The position numbers and the translations under genes are program-made. A stretch of 64,000 bases of DNA from Mixophyes australis (Eukaryota > Chordata > Amphibia > Anura > Limnodynastidae): contig JAVHZZ010000004.1 in the NCBI GenBank assembly GCA_036250195.1, forward strand, positions 146,458,729 through 146,522,728, written 5' to 3'. A model generated the notes under the pieces. It was not told the origin of the DNA. It did no database searches and saw nothing but the letters and a program-made list of their open reading frames with translations. Positions 49,126-61,791 of this stretch are shown piece after piece; within the stretch, counting starts at the first letter, position 1; the number at the start of each line of letters is the position of its first letter.

Positions 49126-50240
49126 CCACCCATCCCGATCAGCCACAACATTAAAACCACTAACAGGTGAAGTGAATAACATTGATTATCTCGTTGCAGT
49201 GGCACCTGTCAAGGTGTGGAATATGTTAGGTAGCAAGTGAACAGTCAGTTCTTGAAGCCGATGTATTGGAAGCAGGAGAAATGGGCAAGCGTAGGGATCT
49301 GAGCGACTTTGACAGGAGCCAAATTGTAATGGCTAGATGACTGGGTCAGAGCATCTGCAAAAGGGCAGGTCTTGTGGGGTGTTCCTGGTATGCAGTAGTT
49401 AGTACCTACCAAATGTGTTCCAAGGAAGGACAACCAGTGAACCGGCGACAGGGCTATGGGCACCCAAGGCTCATTGATGCATGTGGGGGAGCAAAAGTTA
49501 GCCTGTATTGTCCAATCCCACAGAAAAGCTACTGCAGCACAAATTGCTGACAAAGTTAATACTAGCTATGATAGAATGGTGTCGGAGCACACCGTGCATC
49601 ACAGCTTGCTACGTAGCCACAGACAGGTCAGAGAAGCCATCTACAATGTAATGTGCATGTGAGTGCTTGAACTCGACCATGGAGCAATGGAAGAAAGAGG
49701 CCCCTTTTTCTGATGACTTGTCTTTGTCTACATCATGTGGACTGCAGGGTGCATGTGCATCGTTTACCTGGGGAAGAAATGGCACTAGGGCACACTATGG
49801 GAAGAAGACAAGCCTGCGGAGTCAGTGTGATGCTCTGGGCAAATTTCTGCTGGGAAAGCTTGGGTGCTGGTATTTATGTGGATGTGTTACTTTGACTTGT
49901 ACCACCTACATAAACATTGTTGCAAACCAAGTACATCCCTTCATGACAACGGTATTCCCTAATGACAGTGACCTTTTTTAGCAGAATTGTTCAGGAATGG
50001 TTTGAGGAACATGACGGAGTTCAAGTTGCATCAGTGGGATGTGCTGGAAGAACAAGTCCAAGCCATGGAGGCTCCATCTCGCAACTTACAGGACATAAAG
50101 GATCTGCTGCTAAGTTCTTGGTGCCAGATACCACAAGATACCTTCAGAGGTGGAGTCCATGCCCCGGGGGTCAGAGCAGTTATGGAACCTACACAGTATT
50201 AGGCAGGTGGTTGCAATGTTGTGGCTGATCAGTGTGTGTG
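49126..50240 (+). pseudogene. Tc1-like transposon, copy 2, with both terminal repeats
   Basis: The left end GATCAGCCACAACATTAAAA (49137) is mirrored by TGCAATGTTGTGGCTGATC at 50213-50231. The transposase start MGKRRDLSDFDRSQIVMAR lies near 49282, followed by a stop. The DNA-binding region is open at 49456-49662 (ATAAQIADKVNTSYDRMVSE, HTVHHSLLRS). The catalytic region is frameshifted. Compared with copy 1, about 40 bases encoding the NSTDLNPIE block are missing after gagttcaag (50017 region), so the final catalytic glutamate is gone. Dead element. Confidence 0.9.
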
Positions 50241-51334
50241 TATATAATATTACATGCATATAAACCTTCCAACTATTCCGGGTTCCGTGGGCCCACAAAA
50301 GGGACGGAACTTAACAAATAGTAGATGGAGTTTTATCCATATTTGTAATTTATTATGTCTATATTTCATGATTCTACATGTTTGGAGTAATGATATAGTG
50401 TGTATAATATATATATATATATATATTTTGGGTTCAGGTCCCTATTCCCCAACTATTCTTGCCACCTTTCTCCTCCTAACCTACTTATCTCCCATCAACC
50501 CTTCCTACCCTCTCCCCCACTCTTGTCCTATCACCTAATTCCTCTCCTCCACATCCGCACACACAGATATCTATGCACCTTCCCCCCTTTGTGTGTGTAT
50601 TGTATTGGGGGAAGAGACTATTTTGACTACACCTGAAGCTGGAGAGTAGTAAATAAAAAAGGTGAGAAGAAAATGCCCGCCACACTCTAGCATAGCAGAT
50701 GTAGTTCTCACAAAGTCTTCTCACCAGTGCTTCCTCTGCTTTTGTCTCCACCCACTACTTCCTGTCAGCCTGGCTTCTGTAAGAGTGACTCATTCAGCAA
50801 ATATGGTCTCATCTGTTTTTTCCAAACTGATTTCAACCCATTTTCTTATTCCTCCCTGTAATAATAATCTTGTTTCATTTTTATTTTTTTAATGGACACT
50901 AATATTTCTAAGTCTTGTCCTGCAATAAGCCCCTTTATCTTGCACCCTCTAGCTTTAGTCTCAAAACCTTTCAACCACTGTTCACATTTGTCAGCCTGTT
51001 ATGTATGTAATATATTTGTTTGCTCTTTCCTTATCAGTCACAAGCAAAGTGACACTGGTAAATGATTTTTAATATGGATTAGATTTATAGTAGTTGAACA
51101 GTTACAGTGTAAATTGTGGAGACTGATTGGCAACATGCCCAACTCTGCATAGACACAGTGCCCACGCTTTGAACAACACTACACTCGCAGGTATCTCATC
51201 GCTTACTAGTAGAAGGTAGACATGACTATAAGATCTGTCTTATCAGGTGGAAAATAAAATGGCACATGTCATGTGTATAAATGTGTGTATATTTATGTAT
51301 GCAGATTTTAAAATGTTAAATATTATGCCTATAA

Positions 51335-51557
51335 GGGGCATATACAATTGTTTCTCCACGCAGCGGAAAAAAAAGTAGTACAGTTAATACGGTAATATGT
51401 AGCTGGATTTCAGCTTGCAGCTCAGGAAGTTGCGAGCTGAAATCCAGCGAGTAAATTACCGTATTAACTGTTTTTCCGCGCATGATTACCGTAATAACGG
51501 TAATCGTGCGTGGACCGCGAGATTTTTGGCGTTTCCGCCGAGAATTGAATATGCCCC
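51335..51557. mobile_element. Harbinger-type palindromic MITE with TAA duplication
   Basis: Starts GGGGCATATACAATTG and ends CAATTCTCGG-type sequence in complement (GAATTGAATATGCCCC). A long foldback centres on GATTTCAGCTTGCAGCTC and its mirror GAGCTGAAATCCAGC. TAA is duplicated exactly at 51332-51334 and 51558-51560, the signature of PIF/Harbinger. It shares the TACCGTATTAAC motif with the 36803 element. Confidence 0.88.
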
Positions 51558-54499
51558 TAAATATTGTAGCACATAATAGGGGATATTAATTAAAAAGAGC
51601 AAAGCTGTCTGTTCAAAAAGAGCTCTCGGAACATTTGCAACAGTTTGTTTTAATGCCCTCACCTATGTGTTTTCTAGGCCAACTCTGAACTAGAATAAGG
51701 TGGCTTTTTTAGGGCCTTGGTGCTGCTTCACCCTGTCTTCCAATTATATCCAATACAGTCTCTCTCGCTCCAGGCCACAGGTAGCTTGGGTTCACAAATG
51801 CCTCATACGTAGAAGCGAAAGTCTGTGAATTATTAAATGTTCATGATTATCATCAGTGTGCTGTTCTGTAGCTTACTGCTCTGTGGGTAAAATGTTTACC
51901 CAGCATCTAAAATACTATTTACAGGAACAATGTGCTCCAGCATATGTCACTGCCATCTGCATGACCCTTGGATACTTGTGCCCTCAACATGAAGTGACAA
52001 TGGAACATGTTTTAAATCAGTAGCGTTATATTTTATGTACTCTTATCCTATTGTATGCAATAATTATTAGCTTATGTACTACACAATAAAGGCTTATGCA
52101 AAGAACTGCATGTAGAGCAAGTGAAGCTTAGGAGAGCAGTTACTCAGTATTACACTATCGGGCAGGAGAAGATCAATAGAAAAAGTGCGAACATCTGCGT
52201 TTTATGAAATATTACAGCTGGAGTATCTGTTAGAAGCCATACGTAATATCAGCAGCCAGCTTTCCTTAGGTGCTATGTGCGGGTACCTGGTTCACCGCGG
52301 CTTTCCTACCAGTGCACAGTCACAAGTTCTAGTGTCTGTACCGGGACACTTAAATGTCCCTTTATACTGAAACATTAGATTAAACACAGAAACTTGCAGA
52401 TACTTGCTTGTTCTTTATTTACATCCTTTCATTAGAAACACAGCCCTAATAGTGTTTCAATCTGTTAATCTTATCCCTATGAAGCTGCTGTGTGGCCCTT
52501 GTATAGTTATCCCTTCCTCTTCCTGCTATAGGACTCTGAGTGTATCTGCAGCAGAGTATTTGAAAGGTGCTTTTTATTTTTTGTTTTCCTTCATTTCTTT
52601 CGGGAATACAATCTTCTAATTTTAAAAATCTTGTCCCTGGATGTAGTAATTGGTGACCATTTGAAACGATGATCTGGGTGGTTGGCATTGTGACTTAACT
52701 ACCTTGCTTTACCACATTGTAACATCACCCTGGAAATTGTAACAAGCGGGCACTTCAGGACAGAAAACTCAAGCTGACAAACTATGGCTGCCCCTAACCC
52801 TCCCCCAGCACAACTCAATACCTCATTACCGGACTTATTTACAGGAGGAATTTTAATTGATATTCAGCTGGAGTTATTGACCACTATAAGCCCCAGTGCC
52901 CAGCTAATGTAGATCAATGCAGTGAGAATGCATGGTGTCCAAGACTTGGGTGCAGCCCCTTGTAATATCCCATACATGATGAAGTGTGTCATGATCAAGC
53001 AGACAGCTGACTATCCTCATAGTAATTGGACTATGCATGTCCTGTGACCCAGCATCATTTGAAGAATATTCACTACTTGAATTGGTAACCGGTGGTCCTG
53101 TACCCCTACATATTATTACATTATAGAACATGTTTTTAAAGTAGCCTAAAAATAAAAACCGTTAAGGCATTGCAAAAAATGATAGTCAAGATACATGTGA
53201 GACAGGTAACACAAACCAGTCCAGCAATCTGGTGCAAAAAAGAGTGTCCCTAAGCCCTGAAACTATTGCCAAGTTGCAACTAATTATATAATATTTTAAC
53301 ATGGAAACACTGACTTTATATGTGTTGATAAAACATATAAACACATAATCTGCAATGTCTTCCTTTATTTCCTATTAAAATGCAAAGGTGCAATTCTGTT
53401 GACAATTTTAAGTCTTGTTTAAATAACCATTACAATTTTTTAGGTTATATTCCTTGTTTTAATATTTCTTATAGCAATGAGTGATTAGTATATTTATCGT
53501 ATATGGTTTACAATATAACACACATTCTGGAAACCACCATCTTCACCAAGTTGTCGTTCAATCAATGCCCCCTTTAAAATCTATGCACAGAATTATTAAA
53601 AATAACTTGGTACAGTAGTCCTAGTAGTATAGCAAGCGTTAATCTGCATTTCTACCTCCATCTCTCTGCTCCACACTAGTGCTTCTCACAGGTAGAGGGC
53701 GCTGACGAGCTGGGGGAAGGCACTGGTCAGAATTTGCATGCTAGTCACTTAGTTTGCAAAACAAGCAGATTATATCCGTCTCATCTGAAGTTCAGTGGGG
53801 ATTTTTTTATTTGTTTTATTTAAAACATCATTATATACAGCCCATTTATTTAAAACCTGTATTTATCAAAAGGACCTGTCAAGATAGGTGAAGGATCATA
53901 TACTGCACAGTAACTGCTCTTTGTAGAACATTTTAAAACCTGCATCTGAGTGCTTTGGTTATGGAAGTTGACATTTTTCAGCAGTCCTTTTTAATGTGAT
54001 TTTTAATTCCTATTAGAATGTTGCAGAAATTGTTTTTACATGCAATGACCTTATTACATAAATTACCTTTACACTTGGTTTACTGTTCATGTAAAGAATA
54101 TTCTCACCCATTCTAGAAAGCAAGGGTTAAATGCTCAGCAATTCCGATCATGTTCCGCTCTTGGCATTCTTTGTTGGCAAACCCAAATTGTCTCCCCTGC
54201 AAGCTTCTGTAATCAGTAGCTTTGTTGGGCTCAGTTACAGCTCTGCAATCAGGGGATGTGTTGGCTTATACGTTCCACTGAGCCTCACAAGCTCAATGCC
54301 TGACACAATAACCTCTTCTCAATAGATGTTCAGATTTCTGGTATCACAGCAGATTGCTGTTAAACTCCACAAGGAGTTACACTTACTGTATATGATGCAC
54401 CGAGAAGGCCTTGGTACTACTGCTAACGTTCTGTCTTGTCTTTGAGTGCGTGTGATGTATAAGTACAGAATGTGTATCTTTCTCTTTTGTCTCCTGTAG

Positions 54500-54544
54500 A
54501 TTGCAGAATATCTGAATGCTCAGGAGTCTGCAAAGGCTGCACGG
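54500..54544 (+). CDS. SND1: SND1 penultimate exon
   Basis: A 45-base exon, phase 0 at both ends, between ctcctgtag and gtaagt. It encodes IAEYLNAQESAKAAR, matching the vertebrate ITEYLNAQESAKSAR helix near the C-terminus. It is small enough that an automatic annotation might miss it. Confidence 0.96.
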
Positions 54545-54918
54545 GTAAGTATATGTTTTGTTACTGTAGATCTCTACTCTCTTACAGTTTAACTGAGGAA
54601 ATTTGTTCTGGTCTAGGTAAAGTCCTGAAATTGACAAAATAAAAAAAGATCTTATGAAGATACCTGTGGGCTGCATTATCTCTAATTATACCTTAGTCTT
54701 TCAGCAACTCCATACAGTATTCTTTAAAGCTTGGGGTACATTGAAAACGTGCCTCTCTTGCACACCCTTCTTACTTTTGAATTATAGCGATCATGGTATT
54801 GAAAATTACAATATGGCTACGTCAGTTGCTTTATAATTGAACGTTAAAAGAAAATTAGCAGATCAGAAAATCTGTGAGCATAAATTTTATAGCAAAACCT
54901 TCCGATTTTCTTGTTTAG
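54545..54918 (+). other. SND1: SND1 last intron, 374 bases
   Basis: Donor gtaagt and acceptor ttcttgtttag. No repeats or other features seen. Confidence 0.93.
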
Positions 54919-54984
54919 TTGAACCTGTGGCGTTATGGAGACTTCCGTGCCGACGATGCAGATGAATTTGGGTACAGCCGCTAA
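54919..54984 (+). CDS. SND1: SND1 terminal coding exon with stop
   Basis: It encodes LNLWRYGDFRADDADEF then GYSR and a TAA stop at 54982-54984. This C-terminus is identical to the strongly conserved vertebrate SND1 end. Phase 0 start after the tttag acceptor. Confidence 0.98.
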   Translation: MNLWRYGDFRADDADEFGYSR

Positions 54985-55497
54985 AAAGATGCCATTCCAA
55001 AGATGACAGAGACCCCGCCCTCTTCCCTGCTGCCTGCTCTCCATCTCGCCCTCCTTCCTCTTCTAAGAAATCCCCCCTCATTGCAGTCTCAAAGGCTGAG
55101 GAGAGAGATTCCAATATCTAACATCTTGTACACCAGAGGGAGCTTACAGGAGTCATCCCGGAAAGCATTTGCATCATTTACCAATTCCCTAGAAATCTTC
55201 GCATACGGTTCATATATCAACTGCTAATTTTTATTTTAAGTTTGGGGGGTTTGTTTTTTTGTTTTTTTAAGGAAAATGCATATACATGGGCTGACATTAG
55301 TTTTGTACTTTTCCTCGTAATTCAGTCCTGAGCCCTGAAATCATGTCCTAAACGTTGATTGTCGAGGTTTTATCTGTCCAGTCCTTTGAAAAACCCTTAC
55401 AAATTTTTATTTTTTTCCAAATTTATCCAGTGTCCAGGGTCGTATGTTTTGTCTTGTGTATTTAATGGCTCAATAAAGTACAGCGTTCTAAATCCTT
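54985..55497 (+). other. SND1: SND1 3' UTR
   Basis: About 510 bases from the stop to the expected cleavage region. It contains a GC-rich first 100 bases, then T-rich runs (gtttgtttttttgttttttt near 55250). There is one canonical poly(A) signal near its end and no repeats. Confidence 0.85.
55472..55477 (+). terminator. SND1: SND1 polyadenylation signal AATAAA
   Basis: Canonical hexamer in ctcAATAAAgtacag. A GT-rich stretch (ccttgtgttcttgtcatctg, about 55494-55513) follows at the distance expected for the downstream element, placing cleavage near 55490-55497. Confidence 0.88.
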
Positions 55498-55573
55498 GTG
55501 TTCTTGTCATCTGTAAATTATCTGCGGAATGCAGGGGTTTACAGTACGGTTATAGGAGTGTCTTTGACGTTAA

Positions 55574-56261
55574 GGGCCTGATTAATTAAGGAAATCAGGC
55601 GGAGTAATCTTTCTCCTGTACAAACCATGGTACAATGTAAGGGGTGCAAATTAGGTTATTATTTTGCACATAAGTTAAATACGGTCTATTTGTTCATATA
55701 GCACACACATACATACTTGATAGCTTATTTGCACAATGAAATTTAAAGTTGATCTAGTACATGGGCAGCACAGTGGCCTAGTGGTTAGCACTTGTGCTTC
55801 GCAGCACTGGGGTCATGAGTTCGATTCCCAACCATGGCCTTATCTGTGTGGAGTTTGTATGTTCTCCCTGTGTTTGCGTGGGTTTCCTCCGGGTGCTCCG
55901 GTTTCCTCCCACACTCCAAAAACATACTGGTAGGTTAATTGGCTGCTATCAAAATTTGACCCTAGTCTCTACCTGTATATATATGTCTATGTGTGCGAGT
56001 GTGTGTCTATATTAGGGAATTTAGACTGTAAGCTCCAATGGGGCAGGGACTAATGTGAATGAGTTCTCTGTACAGCGCTGCGGAATTAGTGGCGCTATAT
56101 AAATTGATGATGATGATGATGCATGCCCTATCCCAATTACAAATCTTCCATTACATTTTAAATTTACTTCCCTCCCCCCCCCCTCCAATGCAACATGGTT
56201 TTGCCAAGGTGCAAAAAGTTACTCATTTTTTTTGCTTTACTTTCCTAATGGAATCAGGCCC
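55574..56261. mobile_element. Harbinger-type MITE split by a SINE
   Basis: The left part starts GGGCCTGATTAATTAAGGAA and the right part ends TTTCCTAATGGAATCAGGCCC, which are inverted ends. TAA is duplicated at 55571-55573 and 56262-56264. Internal phrases mirror each other across the SINE: accatggtacaatgtaagg on the left and ccaatgcaacatggttttg on the right. The SINE at 55763-56120 interrupts it. It begins only about 75 bases beyond the SND1 cleavage site. Confidence 0.85.
55763..56120 (+). mobile_element. V-SINE-like tRNA-derived SINE, copy 3 (nested)
   Basis: Starts GGGCAGCACAGTGGCCTAG, with A-box and B-box sequence (AGTTCGATTCCC, the best match of the three copies), the conserved central block, and the tail GGCGCTATATAAATTGATGA ending in (GAT)n. 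It carries an extra TGTGTG-type expansion near 55975-56010. The good B box and low divergence suggest a younger copy. It lies inside the MITE at 55574. Confidence 0.9.
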
Positions 56262-56264
56262 TAA

Positions 56265-59200
56265 GTGTATGTAGTTTGTTTTTATTCATTTTCTTTTGCA
56301 CCATATTTATCAACAGTCTTGGTACTTTTTCTGTCCCGTGAGCTACTTTCTGAAACAAGTCATCGGCATACTAGAACATTGTGACATTTACACTCGTACG
56401 CAAAAGTATTCTCCTAGTCAGGGCAGTAGGAGACCACTAAAAGCGATGCTTCAAGTCTCTGAAAGTACTTGTATCCAGATTTGTGACTTTGTTTTGTGTG
56501 TCTCTGCAACTCGTTTAAGACTTGTCTTGCGATTTTTGTGAATGTGTCCTTTTGAAACAATTTTAAAGGGCCTTTAATTATGGCATACCTTTTTAAAGGT
56601 GTACTTTTTGGCATCCAAATAACCTAAAGACCCGACTTAATACTAAAGCATTAAGCATTACAAATTTATTGATGACCAGTTACAAGCCCATCAAAATGGT
56701 GGAAAAGAATAGGTGTAAGATCATGTTGGACCAAATGAATGTATAGAAAATAGTCAATTTGGAATAGCAAAGCTAGTTATAAATGGTAACAATCAGACAA
56801 AAATATAAATATACCAAATAAAAGAAGCTTAAGAAATAAGGAAAATCTAGTCAGTAGAAATAGTCATGTACACAAGAGTCTTTGTGTGTCAAAGACACTC
56901 CTTACACAAGAGAATTTTGCCAAATTTGTAGAGCGTTGTGAGGGTGATTGTGTTGGGGGTAGGGGGTTGAATGTGCAGAGGTGTGTGTGGGGGTGACTGT
57001 GCGGAAATGTGTGAGAGAAGTGATTTGCAGTGAATTAATATTATTGAACATAATGGACAAAATATAGCAAGCATTCTGCTTTCAGAACGAATAAAATAGC
57101 CATGCTGGTACTATGTGACTTCCCTATACAGGTCACTTTGTGTGTCTTGCAGCAAATAAATGTCTTTATTTTAGACCTATGATTAAATATACAAACACTG
57201 ATAACTTAAATATTGTAAACTAACAATTTGTGATACATTTAGGGTGCATCACTGTACATATAGCAACACTGCTCTCTAGTGGAGATGTACAGAGGTGTGT
57301 TATAAAGGTGAGGAGCAGCGTTAACCAGAGATAGATAGATATATATAGAAAGATATAGCTAATGACACAAGTGAGTGCCTGCCTCTGATCCACTGCTGAA
57401 GGTGGGAATCAACAGAGAGCAGGTTTGTGTTTAAGGGCACTGCTGAAGGTGCTGGATTGTGCAGTAAGCATTCATTAAACTTGATTCATCTGTATTCTAG
57501 TCATCCTCTATTAGGTTGGTGCATAATTATAAGTAATTGTTGTCACATCAGGATATTAACTTACTAAGTAGTTCAGATTGTTTACATATAAAAGAATGGT
57601 GATCAATCAATACTTAACCAGGAAGAAGTCCCAAATCTTCCCTAAGCTATTGACTTACCTTAACATTTTCATTTTGTACAGCTATCCACAAGATTGCTTA
57701 TTGGCTATTTGTTATTAAAGGCTATTCGTGTTTTGGAGCCAATACTGTGCAAACCAGGTGAAACAAATACCCAGAGACCATGGAACCATACAAGGAAATA
57801 AACTGGAGACCATGTGTTATTTTGTGTTGGCCTCAGTTGCTATGATTTTGAGGTCCGATCCAACAGTTTGGGGCACAAACAATATACATGGAGTCCTGTT
57901 AGATCAAAGCTTTTATCATTGATTTACCACTTTATGGTCTCTCTTCTTACTTAAATAATTATAACTTTACATCATTCCTGGCAGCTATACTGAGCCGTGA
58001 TCCATACACTTTACAGCAGATAAACAGAAGTTACACAATGCAGGCCTCCCAGCAGAGCATTGTTACAAACATATACAGCACTTACAACTGGAAGTTTAAT
58101 TTATTGTCTTCAGGAATTGTCACACAACATGATGAAGTGGAACTCCAAGCAAGCACAACCCGTATGAGACACAAATACAGCCCACGATCCAAGCATAGCT
58201 TCGGTTACGTATTTGCACATAATATCATTAACAATACTCTGATTTGTCTGGTTCTAGTGCCTGTTTGCAGAATTCTTGGGTTTGTGTATGATCTGTATAA
58301 TCTGAAGCACCAGGTCTAAAATTTAGTAGTTTACTCTTCCAAATCATGACAGTCTGTCATCACACTGCCTCCGGCTTGCCCCAGATATTATGCAGTGTTC
58401 CTCAGAGGCTGTAGGAAGAAGTATTTGGAGAACATGTTCATGTCCAGATAGCTGGTTTACAAATGAAATCTGTAACATTTAAAAATTCTTGAAGTGTGGG
58501 AAGGAGGTAGGTATTCCATGAAAAATTATAAATGTTAAATATTACAGGATACATTGAATTTCTGTGCACATGAAAACACTGGGTAGTTGTGTGTTCAAGA
58601 CTTGTCCCTCTAAAGAAAAGTGATGTTTCATATACCTTTCTCTAACAGGCCTAAACTCTGAATCGAATGAAATTAGAACTGCTGAGGATTGTGGTAGCTT
58701 CTAGCTCCCTCACCCAACATAAGAGTCTGATGCACTTAGCGCCACTAGTAAGAGTATAAGCAAATTGTGTTAGAGAAAATTATTCATAGAGGCATTATGT
58801 TTATTCCATGCAATGTTTTTTGCTCTTACACTACTCTGTACCAAAATGTGTTTTAAGAAGCAATGTTGTATAATAAACAAAATGTGGCCCTTGTTCGTTT
58901 ACTCTGTCAAAGGTTGTCTTTTAGACATTTGTCTTGGAGTTTCTCTTACCATCAGTAACCTGTCATTACTGACCACTTCTGCTGGTGTTACTTGTATACC
59001 AGACACACACTGTTGAATGTTCACCACCATCTCCTGATGACCTGAAAGAGACTGATTGTTGTCTGAGAGAATCGCTGCCACATAGAGGCTCTTTTCACTG
59101 GTTCCTGGTACCGCTTGTTTCCTGGTGGTGGTATAGTTGCTGCAGTGGCTCTGTGCTGCTGTCGGTAGCTGATTCCTCCTAACCGCTTACTGTGGTTCTG

Positions 59201-61246
59201 TACAGCATGGTAGCAGGCAAAGCATTGACTCACGAAACTAGGTTTACAAGACTGACTGGTTTGGCGAGTGCTAGCTCATATATGTGAGACAGGATATCAG
59301 TAGGTATAGGCATCTAACAGAAATAGAGCAGAATCTCTAAGAATATAATGTTTATTGCTCATCAGCTCTTAAAGAGCTGTTAAAACACAACACTTTACAA
59401 TACACTTCTTTTTAAGGTAGTGGATGTACACACACTTAACCTGGTGCTACACTGCACTTAGTTGAGCATGCCCAGGGTGACAGTGGGTAGTCAGCCTCCT
59501 TTGCCTTTAAACCAGTTCAGGCTAATTCATCACCTATCTTGCATGTGAATTGTACTAGATGGTGTGGAGGCGGGGGTGGGGTTTTTTTGGTTTGTTTTTT
59601 TTCTCCCTTGTCCATGCACTGCCATAATGGGGGTGTCTCAGCCCCCTTTCCATTTGGTCACCCAGTCTGGTCTGGGAGATGTATTTTTAAATCTCCTGCC
59701 CAAACTAATTGCAGGATTTGGGTGTCGAGGCCAGGTTGTCCCACCAAGCAGCAGTTTATGGCTCCGCCTCCAGGAGGCTAGAAAGTCTAGAGCGCAGCCT
59801 GAGATATCGCTTTGCTCTAGAGGTCAGGAGGTCAGCCCGCCAAAATGATGCATGAGAGGATTTTTTTATTTTATTTTTTTTATTTTTTTCTATCACCAGT
59901 CATTTTTTAATGAAAACAATTTTCAAATATGGGTACAGAAAATAGAGGGGAAAAGAGGAATGGAAGAAATCAGGGGCATATATGGGGGACAAAACACTGC
60001 ATTGTAAATGATTACAGGACATATTGTTTGTGCCGTTTTTGTAAACTAGTAACAAATATAAGCTGCACAAACTCAAAAATGATGAGGTTTGTTTAAAATT
60101 AAGGGCAGATGGACAGAGGTGGTGTTCTGTCTGTTCTATTGAATCCTCTCCATTTGTAACATATTCATGCTATTTAGTCCATTTCAAGCAGAGGTAGAGT
60201 AGAGTATTCCTGTCCTTTCCGTATCAAAGCTGCATTGGATTTTTTTTTTTCAGGATTTGTTCCACTTCTGAGCTATGGCAGCTCTCGTTGCAATGAAAAT
60301 GTGGCCCAAGACGTATCTAAGGTGTTTAGAAATTTGGTCACCGTAGGATAGTATAGTGCAACCTCTGGTGAGGGAGTAGCACTAATATTAGGAACAGTAT
60401 TTAACAGCTTAAAAACATCCTGCAATTTGGGTAGATTCACTGCAGGTCCAGATGATATACATAATATTTCATGTCTCATTGCAGTTACGCCAACAACATT
60501 TTGACTGATCAGGTCACATTTTATGCAACCTAACAAGGGTAAGGTATTTTAACGTTTGACCTGCATCTCTGAATGGTTTAGGCATTTGGAGAATCGATGG
60601 GAGGAGGTATATGTAAGCTTGCAAGGGACACATTTTAAATGATTTTATATCGCTTCTAAACGTAAGCAATTTCATTTTATTGTACATAGATGTACTGTGC
60701 AGACAATGGGCACACTATTTAATAAAACTGTCCATACAAGGGGGGCCGTGGTCTCCTTTTTGTGTCACTATGGTATAATCCCCCCAATATGTACATATTT
60801 TGAAGCCTGTATGACAGCGAAATTGTTAAGTAAAGGTGTGTATATGTTTAGCAGACTCCAGATGTCCGGTGCCAAAATTTTCCATGCAAAGCATGTAACA
60901 TCTCCATCAGCTGTTAGCTTCTATTCACTGCACACCTGGGATCTCCTGATGTTTTGAAAGAGTCTGATTGGATACATTATGAAATGCCCCCTCCACATAC
61001 AAGTAACTTGATAGTGATGCTTTGAGATCAACTGGTTGCAAGTAAAGAACATTGCTCTATAGTAATTATACGGAATTATCAAGAACAAACTTCAGAATAT
61101 TTAAGTTGAAGTACTATTTCTAAATCTGTGTAATAAGCAGTTTACTGATGAGAAGTCATATTTTTAAATATTCAAAGTCTGAAAAAGAAAAGTAACTGGT
61201 AGAAAACCCTAATATCCTGGCCCGCCTCATTGCACAGCTTCTAGAC
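56265..61246. other. Downstream intergenic DNA, little recognised
   Basis: No gene seen. A mariner-like end is possible at 57512. A T-rich run lies at 59857-59893. Several 60-95 codon frames occur without recognisable motifs. On mammalian gene order the next genes past SND1 would be MIR129-1 and LEP; neither was seen here. Confidence 0.6.
57512..57540 (+). mobile_element. Possible solo mariner terminal repeat
   Basis: TTAGGTTGGTGCATAA followed by AAGTAATTG resembles the terminal repeat of mariner elements of the Hsmar1/MADE1 style. No matching right end or transposase was found nearby. Confidence 0.3.
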
Positions 61247-61783
61247 CAGTGATGGGCAAACTAGGGCCCACGGGCCAGATCTGGCCCACTTAGAGGTTCT
61301 ATCCGGCCCGCCAATATTTTAAAAAATTTCATTAAAATATGCATAAAATTATTAGGGCTGACCCTGTGTGTCAGAACCTTCATTTTTATGCCTTCCCAGC
61401 TATTTCCTCCATTACACTTCATTCTCCTTCCTAAAAGGACACTTCATATGTCAATCACTGTAGCACCTGCCCGCCCCTTAATGGCTGAAAGTCATGTGAG
61501 AAGAGACGGGCTGGACCATATACTAAGGCGGATTTTGATTGGCTGCTGTGTTGTCAGTTAGTGGCTCGCCAGAAAGACGGATCTGCAACAACCTGCCTAA
61601 ATAAGTGCTGTCTGTACGATCGCTGCACTTATAGAGGTAACACTGCTATATAACACCTTCCCGTCCCATTCAAAACATTTGTATTCTATATTTCGATATT
61701 TGAGTTTTTAATAAATTATATTGGCCCGCCTAAAGTTTTTCTTTTTTATTTGGCCCGCTCCTGAAAAAGTTTGCCCATCACTG
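61247..61783. mobile_element. 537-bp hAT non-autonomous element with 8-bp duplication
   Basis: The ends are CAGTGATGGGCAAACT and AGTTTGCCCATCACTG, a perfect 15-base inverted repeat and more with gaps, plus subterminal ggcccgcc repeats at both sides. ttctagac is duplicated exactly at 61239-61246 and 61784-61791. End sequence and duplication size are those of hAT/Charlie-like elements. No transposase frame remains. Confidence 0.94.
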
Positions 61784-61791
61784 TTCTAGAC

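Larger units (their letters stand above)
45239..54499 (+). other. SND1: SND1 intron of 9.3 kb
   Basis: Donor gtgagt and acceptor tctcctgtag. The first 5 kb (about 45.4-50.25 kb) is a stack of hAT, LINE and Tc1 relics, followed by a Harbinger-type MITE at 51335. From 51560 to 54499 nothing was recognised beyond short chance frames. Confidence 0.85.

Noticed and set aside
58038..58319. 93-codon frame with a hydrophobic C-terminus
   Set aside because: A possible membrane-like segment (IINNTLICLVLVPVCRILGF) but no start context, family or transcript evidence; likely chance.
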